Assembly (NCBI GenBank): GCA_964640965.1
Contig: CAZXJB010000027.1
Span: 1-24,753 of the forward strand
Direction of reading: 5' to 3'
DNA length: 24,753 nucleotides
Source of the DNA: HRBIN12 sp964640965
GTDB taxonomy: Bacteria; Actinomycetota; UBA4738; HRBIN12
Positions 21,293 to 24,753 of this stretch are shown here, in pieces; the stretch's first letter is position 1; each line of letters opens with the position of its first letter. The notes under the pieces are model-generated. The model worked only from the letters and a program-made list of their open reading frames with translations. It was not told where the DNA came from and did no database searches. The position numbers and the translations under genes were made by a program.

Positions 21293-22493
21293 CCCGCTCG
21301 CGGGACGCCGGGTGCTCCTCGGCGTCACCGGCGGCATCGCCGCCTACAAGGCCTGCTCCCTCACGCGCCTGCTGACGGGCGCGGGCGCTCGCGTGCAGGT
21401 CGTGATGACGCGCTCGGCGACGCGCTTCGTCGGACCCGAGACGTTCGCCGCGCTCTCGGGGCGGCGGGCCTACACCGACCCCTGGGAGGAGCCCGGGAGC
21501 GTCCTGCACGTGCGCCTCGCGCGCGAGGCCGACCTCGCGATCGTCGCCCCGGCCACGGCGAACGTCATCGCCAAGCTCGCCCACGGTCTCGCCGACGACC
21601 TGCTCACCGTGACGCTCCTCGAGGCGACCTGCCCGGTCCTGCTCGCCCCGGCGATGCACACGGGCATGTGGGAGCACCGGGCGACCCGGGCGAACGTCGA
21701 GGCGCTCGCCGCCCGCGGGGTCCGCCTCGTGGGTCCGGCGGCCGGTCCGCTCGCCGCGGGCGACGAGGGGCTCGGGCGGATGGCGGAGCCCGAGGACATC
21801 GTGCGCGCGGCCGAGGAGCTCGCCGCGGCCGGGCGGGACCTCGCGGGGCGACGGGTCGTCGTCACCGCCGGGCCCACCTGGGAGCCGATCGACCCGGTCC
21901 GGTTCATCGGCAACCGCTCCTCGGGCCGGATGGGGGTGGCGGTCGCGAAGGAGGCGGCCGATCGCGGGGCCGACGTGACGCTCGTCCTCGGCCCGGGGAC
22001 CGTGGAGCCCCCGCCGGGGCTCCGGGTCGTGCGGGTCGAGACGGCCGAGGAGATGCGGGCCGCCGTGCTCGAGGCGGCCGAGGGCGCCGACGCCGTCGTG
22101 ATGGCCGCCGCCGTCGCCGACTTCCGACCGGAGGTCGCGGCCCCGGAGAAGCTGAAGAAGGAGCTGGGCCCGCCGCCGCTGCGCCTGGTCCCCACCGCCG
22201 ACATCCTCGCCGAGCTCGGGGCCGAGCGGCGCGCGCGCGTCCTCGTCGGCTTCGCCGCCGAGACCGGCGACGCGCTCGAGGCCGGCCGCTCCAAGCTCGC
22301 CGCGAAGGGCCTGGACCTGCTCGTCGTGAACGAGGTCGGCCGGCCCGGGACGGGCTTCGGCGCCGAGACGAACCGGGCCGCGATCCTCGGCGCGGACGGC
22401 TCGGAGGAACCGCTCCGCGAGTGGAGGAAGGTCGAGCTCGCCCGCGCGATCTGCGACCGGCTCGCGGCGCTGCTCTCCGGGCCGGGTCGCTGA
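21279..22493 (+). CDS. coaBC: Phosphopantothenoylcysteine decarboxylase / phosphopantothenate-cysteine ligase
   Basis: Bifunctional coenzyme A enzyme. The N-terminal FMN domain (about 1-185) has LLGVTGGIAAYK, the catalytic histidine in LHVRLAREADL, APATANVIAKLAHGLADDLL and APAMHTGMWEH. The C-terminal ligase domain has VVVTAGPTWEPIDPVRFIGN, SSGRMG, AAAVADFRP and EKLKKE. The decarboxylase cysteine of E. coli Dfp (LACGD) is Ala here (LAAGDEGLGRM); from memory, actinobacterial homologues often lack it. The TTG at 21279 gives the family-like N-terminus SPLAGRRVLLG and overlaps rpoZ by 14 bases, but has only a tightly spaced GAAGGGG. GTG 21312 would cut into the first strand. Confidence 0.94.
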   Translation: MASSSPLAGRRVLLGVTGGIAAYKACSLTRLLTGAGARVQVVMTRSATRFVGPETFAALSGRRAYTDPWEEPGSVLHVRLAREADLAIVAPATANVIAKLAHGLADDLLTVTLLEATCPVLLAPAMHTGMWEHRATRANVEALAARGVRLVGPAAGPLAAGDEGLGRMAEPEDIVRAAEELAAAGRDLAGRRVVVTAGPTWEPIDPVRFIGNRSSGRMGVAVAKEAADRGADVTLVLGPGTVEPPPGLRVVRVETAEEMRAAVLEAAEGADAVVMAAAVADFRPEVAAPEKLKKELGPPPLRLVPTADILAELGAERRARVLVGFAAETGDALEAGRSKLAAKGLDLLVVNEVGRPGTGFGAETNRAAILGADGSEEPLREWRKVELARAICDRLAALLSGPGR

Positions 22494-22510
22494 GGGTCGC
22501 TCGGGGCGGC

Positions 22511-22519
22511 TGCTATGCT
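22511..22519 (+). promoter_or_regulatory. Extended -10 box for (near-)leaderless metK transcription
   Basis: TGC followed by TATGCT (22514-22519) forms an extended -10 element. The ATG lies nine bases after it, so the transcript would begin at most about four bases before the start codon. There is no -35 box. GGCGG upstream of ATG is a poor ribosome binding site, in keeping with leaderless initiation. Confidence 0.55.
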
Positions 22520-22528
22520 CCGGCGGAC

Positions 22529-23716
22529 ATGAGCCGCGCGTACCTGTTCTCCTCGGAGTCCGTCACCGAGGGCCACCCCGACAAGCTCGCCGACCAGATC
22601 TCCGACGCCATCCTCGACGCGATCCTGGCCGTCGACCCCGACGGGCGCGTCGCCTGCGAGACCCTCGTCACCACCGGCATCGTCATGGTCGCCGGCGAGA
22701 TCACAACCTCGGAGTACGTGGACATCCCCGCCGTGGTGCGCGGGACGATCACGGAGATCGGCTACACCGACGCCAACTTCGGCATCGACGGGCACACCTG
22801 CGGGGTGCTGACCTCGATCCAGGAGCAGTCGCCCGACATCGCGCGGGGGGTCGACGCGGCCCTGGAGGTCCGCGAGGAGCACTCCCACGACGAGCTCGAC
22901 ACGCTCGGGGCGGGCGACCAGGGGATGATGTTCGGCTTCGCGGTGCGCGAGACCCCCGAGCTCATGCCGGTCCCGATCGCGATGGCGCACCGGCTCACCA
23001 AGCGGCTCGCCGACGTCCGCAAGGCCGGGGTCATCCCGTACCTGCGGCCGGACGGCAAGAGCCAGGTGACGATCCAGTACGAGCGGGGCAGGCCGGTGAG
23101 GGTGGACACGATCCTCATCTCCGCGCAGCACCGGGAGGAGGTGGACGTCGAGACCCTCCTGAAGCCCGACATCGAGGCCGAGGTCATCGACCCCGTCCTG
23201 CGCGAGTTCGACCTCGACGCGGAGGGCGTCCGGATCCTCGTGAACCCCACCGGCCGGTTCGAGATCGGCGGGCCCAAGGCCGACACCGGGCTCACCGGCC
23301 GGAAGATCATCGTCGACACCTACGGCGGGATGGCGCCGCACGGCGGCGGCTGCTTCTCGGGCAAGGACCCGACCAAGGTCGACCGCTCGGCCGCGTACAT
23401 GGCCCGCTACGTGGCGAAGAACCTCGTCGCCGCCGGGCTCGCCGACAAGCTGCAGATCCAGGTCGCCTACGCGATCGGGACGGCCCACCCGGTCTCCCTC
23501 GCCGTCGACACGTTCGGCACCGAGCAGGTGGATCCCGAGCGGATCGTCGACCTCGTGTGGGAGGCGTTCGACTTCCGGCCGGCCGCCATCATCCGGGCGC
23601 TCGACCTGCGCCGGCCGATCTACAAGGAGACGGCCGCCTACGGCCACTTCGGCCGCAAGGAGTTCGCCTGGGAGGCGGTCGACCGCGCGGATGAGCTCCG
23701 CCGCGCCGTCTCCTAG
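22529..23716 (+). CDS. metK: S-adenosylmethionine synthetase
   Basis: Makes SAM from methionine and ATP. The 395-residue product has all hallmark motifs: SSESVTEGHPDKLADQISD at the N-terminus, the ATP motif GAGDQGMMFGFA, the glycine-rich KIIVDTYGG, and HGGGCFSGKDPTKVDRSAAY with the phosphate-binding lysines. It is full length. It is separated from coaBC by 35 bases that hold its own promoter. The start of priA overlaps its 3' end by 26 bases. No SAM riboswitch is possible with so short a leader. Confidence 0.97.
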   Translation: MSRAYLFSSESVTEGHPDKLADQISDAILDAILAVDPDGRVACETLVTTGIVMVAGEITTSEYVDIPAVVRGTITEIGYTDANFGIDGHTCGVLTSIQEQSPDIARGVDAALEVREEHSHDELDTLGAGDQGMMFGFAVRETPELMPVPIAMAHRLTKRLADVRKAGVIPYLRPDGKSQVTIQYERGRPVRVDTILISAQHREEVDVETLLKPDIEAEVIDPVLREFDLDAEGVRILVNPTGRFEIGGPKADTGLTGRKIIVDTYGGMAPHGGGCFSGKDPTKVDRSAAYMARYVAKNLVAAGLADKLQIQVAYAIGTAHPVSLAVDTFGTEQVDPERIVDLVWEAFDFRPAAIIRALDLRRPIYKETAAYGHFGRKEFAWEAVDRADELRRAVS

Positions 23717-24753
23717 CGCGGACGTCCTCTCGGGCCCCGTCGCGGTCTGCATCGACCGCCCGGTCCTCGCCCTCGACCGACCCTTCACCTACGAGCTCGA
23801 TCCCGCGCTCGGCGCCGGCGTCGGCTCGCTCGTGCAGGTCCGCTTCCACGGCCGGCTCGTCCGCGGCTGGGTGCTCGGGCCCACCGACGACGTGCCGCCG
23901 CGGATGCTCCCGGTCCGGCGGGCGCTCTCGCCCGTGCGCTTCTTCGACGAGCGCCGGCTCGCCCTGGCGCGGTGGGTCGCCGAGCGGTACGTGGCGCCCC
24001 TCGCGGCGGTCCTCGGCGCGATGGTCCCGCCGCGGGTGGCGGGCGAGGAGCACGAGGTGGAGGGCGGCGTCGATCGGAGCGGGGTCTCTGAGGCGAGCGG
24101 AGCGAGCCGAAGGAGCGGAGCGAGCCCCGCGGAGAGCGACGCCGCCGGCCCCCGGGGCGTCCTGTCCCGCTACCTGCGNNNNNNNNNNNNNNNNNNNNNN
24201 NNNNNNNNNNNNNNNNNNNNNNNNNNNNNNNNNNNNNNNCGTGGTGCGCCCGGCGCCCGAGGACGAGCGGGCGCTCGCGGTCGCCTGCGTGGCGGCGGCC
24301 CTCGCGGGCGGTCGCCGCGCGGTCCTCATCGTGCCCGAGGCCGACCCGCTGCCCGCCACCGCGGCGGCGGTGCGCGAGGCCTTCGGCGAGGAGGTCGCGC
24401 TGTTCCTCGGCGGCGACCGCCGGTCGCGGTACCGCATGTGGCTCGACATCGGGGCCGGGCGCTACCGCGTGGTGGTGGGGACCCGGCCGGCGGTCTTCGC
24501 CCCCGTGCCCGAGCTCGGTCTCCTGTACGTCTCCCGGGAGAGCCACGCGCGCCACCGGGAGGAGCGCGCCCCCGCCTACCACGTCCGCGACGTCGCGGTC
24601 GCTCGGGCCCGGATCGAGGGGGCCGTCGCGGTCGCCGCGGCGCTCTGCCCCTCGGTGGAGGCCGCCGTGATGGAGCACGTGGCGGTGGAGCCCCGCGGTC
24701 GGCGCTGGCCGCCGGTCGAGGTCGTCGGGCCGGGCCCCGAGGGCCGAGCCCCG
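23691..24753 (+). CDS. priA: Primosomal protein PriA-like, partial and interrupted by an assembly gap
   Basis: Replication restart protein, cut by the window end and by 61 N bases. The N-terminal 3'-DNA-binding domain is clear (VCIDRPVLALDRPFTYELD, RFHGRLVRGWVLGPTDDVP, ARWVAERYVAPLAAVLG). A Ser/Gly/Ala linker (about 125-155) precedes the gap. After the gap comes VLIVPEADPLPAT, ALFLGGDRRSRYRMW and VVVGTRPAVFAP. The position of the DEAH box reads YVSRESH, so ATP hydrolysis is doubtful, as in actinobacterial PriA. The Walker A site would fall near the gap. The frame before the gap (codons starting at multiples of three) and after it (from 24241) disagree by one base, so the N count is not the true length. 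ATG 23691 overlaps metK; GGGAGG is 15 bases upstream. Confidence 0.88.
   Translation, partial: MSSAAPSPSADVLSGPVAVCIDRPVLALDRPFTYELDPALGAGVGSLVQVRFHGRLVRGWVLGPTDDVPPRMLPVRRALSPVRFFDERRLALARWVAERYVAPLAAVLGAMVPPRVAGEEHEVEGGVDRSGVSEASGASRRSGASPAESDAAGPRGVLSRYLXXXXXXXXXXXXXXXXXXXXXRGAPGARGRAGARGRLRGGGPRGRSPRGPHRARGRPAARHRGGGARGLRRGGRAVPRRRPPVAVPHVARHRGRALPRGGGDPAGGLRPRARARSPVRLPGEPRAPPGGARPRLPRPRRRGRSGPDRGGRRGRRGALPLGGGRRDGARGGGAPRSALAAGRGRRAGPRGPSP
24095..24126 (+). repeat. 14-bp direct repeat in the priA linker
   Basis: GAGCGGAGCGAGCC occurs at 24095-24108 and again at 24113-24126 (18-base period). It codes for part of the Ser/Gly/Ala linker, with EASGAS and RRSGAS as the two copies. It stands about 50 bases before the N run and may be one edge of a repeat that broke the assembly. 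Confidence 0.75.
24179..24239. other. Assembly gap (61 N)
   Basis: Run of 61 unknown bases inside priA. To keep the reading frame the true length must be a multiple of three, so 61 is an estimate or placeholder. Confidence 0.97.

Noticed and set aside
22494..22528. A SAM riboswitch before metK.
   Set aside because: Only 35 bases separate the genes, and a -10 element occupies them, leaving almost no leader.
24240..24753. A frameshift or pseudogene in priA.
   Set aside because: The frame change coincides exactly with the N run, and both sides encode well-conserved PriA sequence, so gap length is the simplest cause.

Overview
The window is a very GC-rich (clearly above 70% by eye) chromosomal segment, almost certainly from an actinomycetote. 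Three things point there. (1) A gene for the actinobacterial-type integration host factor (mIHF). (2) The housekeeping order aroC-aroK-aroB-aroQ / pepQ-efp-nusB / pyrR-pyrB-pyrC-carA-carB-...-pyrF / mihF-gmk-rpoZ-coaBC-metK-priA, which is the layout known from Mycobacterium and relatives. (3) A PriA whose helicase motifs are degenerate in the actinobacterial way. Type IV pilus genes (pilD, pilM, pilN, pilO and a PilP-like gene) and a PyrK/PyrD pair suggest a deep-branching class rather than a mycobacterium. A 61-base N run near the end, inside priA, suggests a draft scaffold or metagenome-assembled genome.

Layout. 1-808: prepilin peptidase. 809-1044: an unusually AT-rich control region with an 18-base-core dyad, a 14-base direct repeat, an extended -10 promoter and a run of eight 9-bp direct repeats that also reads as a methionine-rich mini-ORF. 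1045-1465: two tandem BldC/excisionase-like HTH genes. 1468-4360: pilM-pilN-pilO-PilP-like. A hairpin at 4405-4436 closes this block. 4477-8792: shikimate genes aroC, aroK, aroB, aroQ and then an M24 peptidase. 8887-9872: efp and nusB. tatA lies on the minus strand (9869-10141) and shares a CTAG stop with nusB. 10210-20037: the complete de novo UMP operon, with a PyrR-binding RNA hairpin and an arginine-rich leader ORF in front of pyrR, then pyrB, pyrC, carA, carB, pyrK, pyrD, pyrF. 20053-24753: mihF with its own promoter, gmk, rpoZ, coaBC, metK and partial priA.

How it works together. Genes in each block are packed with stop/start overlaps, mostly the 4-base GTGA, so translational coupling is probably widespread. 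The pyr block makes UMP from glutamine, bicarbonate and aspartate. It looks controlled at the first ribosome binding site by PyrR, as demonstrated in Mycobacterium smegmatis. The pilus block encodes the inner-membrane alignment complex of a type IVa-like machine in an organism with no visible secretin gene.

The most unusual items are: (a) a PyrD homologue that keeps its FMN-binding motifs but has replaced the catalytic cysteine and most dihydroorotate-binding residues, next to a PyrK with an altered nicotinamide-binding loop; (b) the 9-bp repeat array in front of the tandem HTH genes; (c) the pyr leader with a coupled Arg-rich mini-ORF; (d) a gmk gene with no ordinary start codon in front of its first strand. 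No rRNA, tRNA, CRISPR, IS element or phage gene was seen. Family comparisons are from memory; no database search was run.
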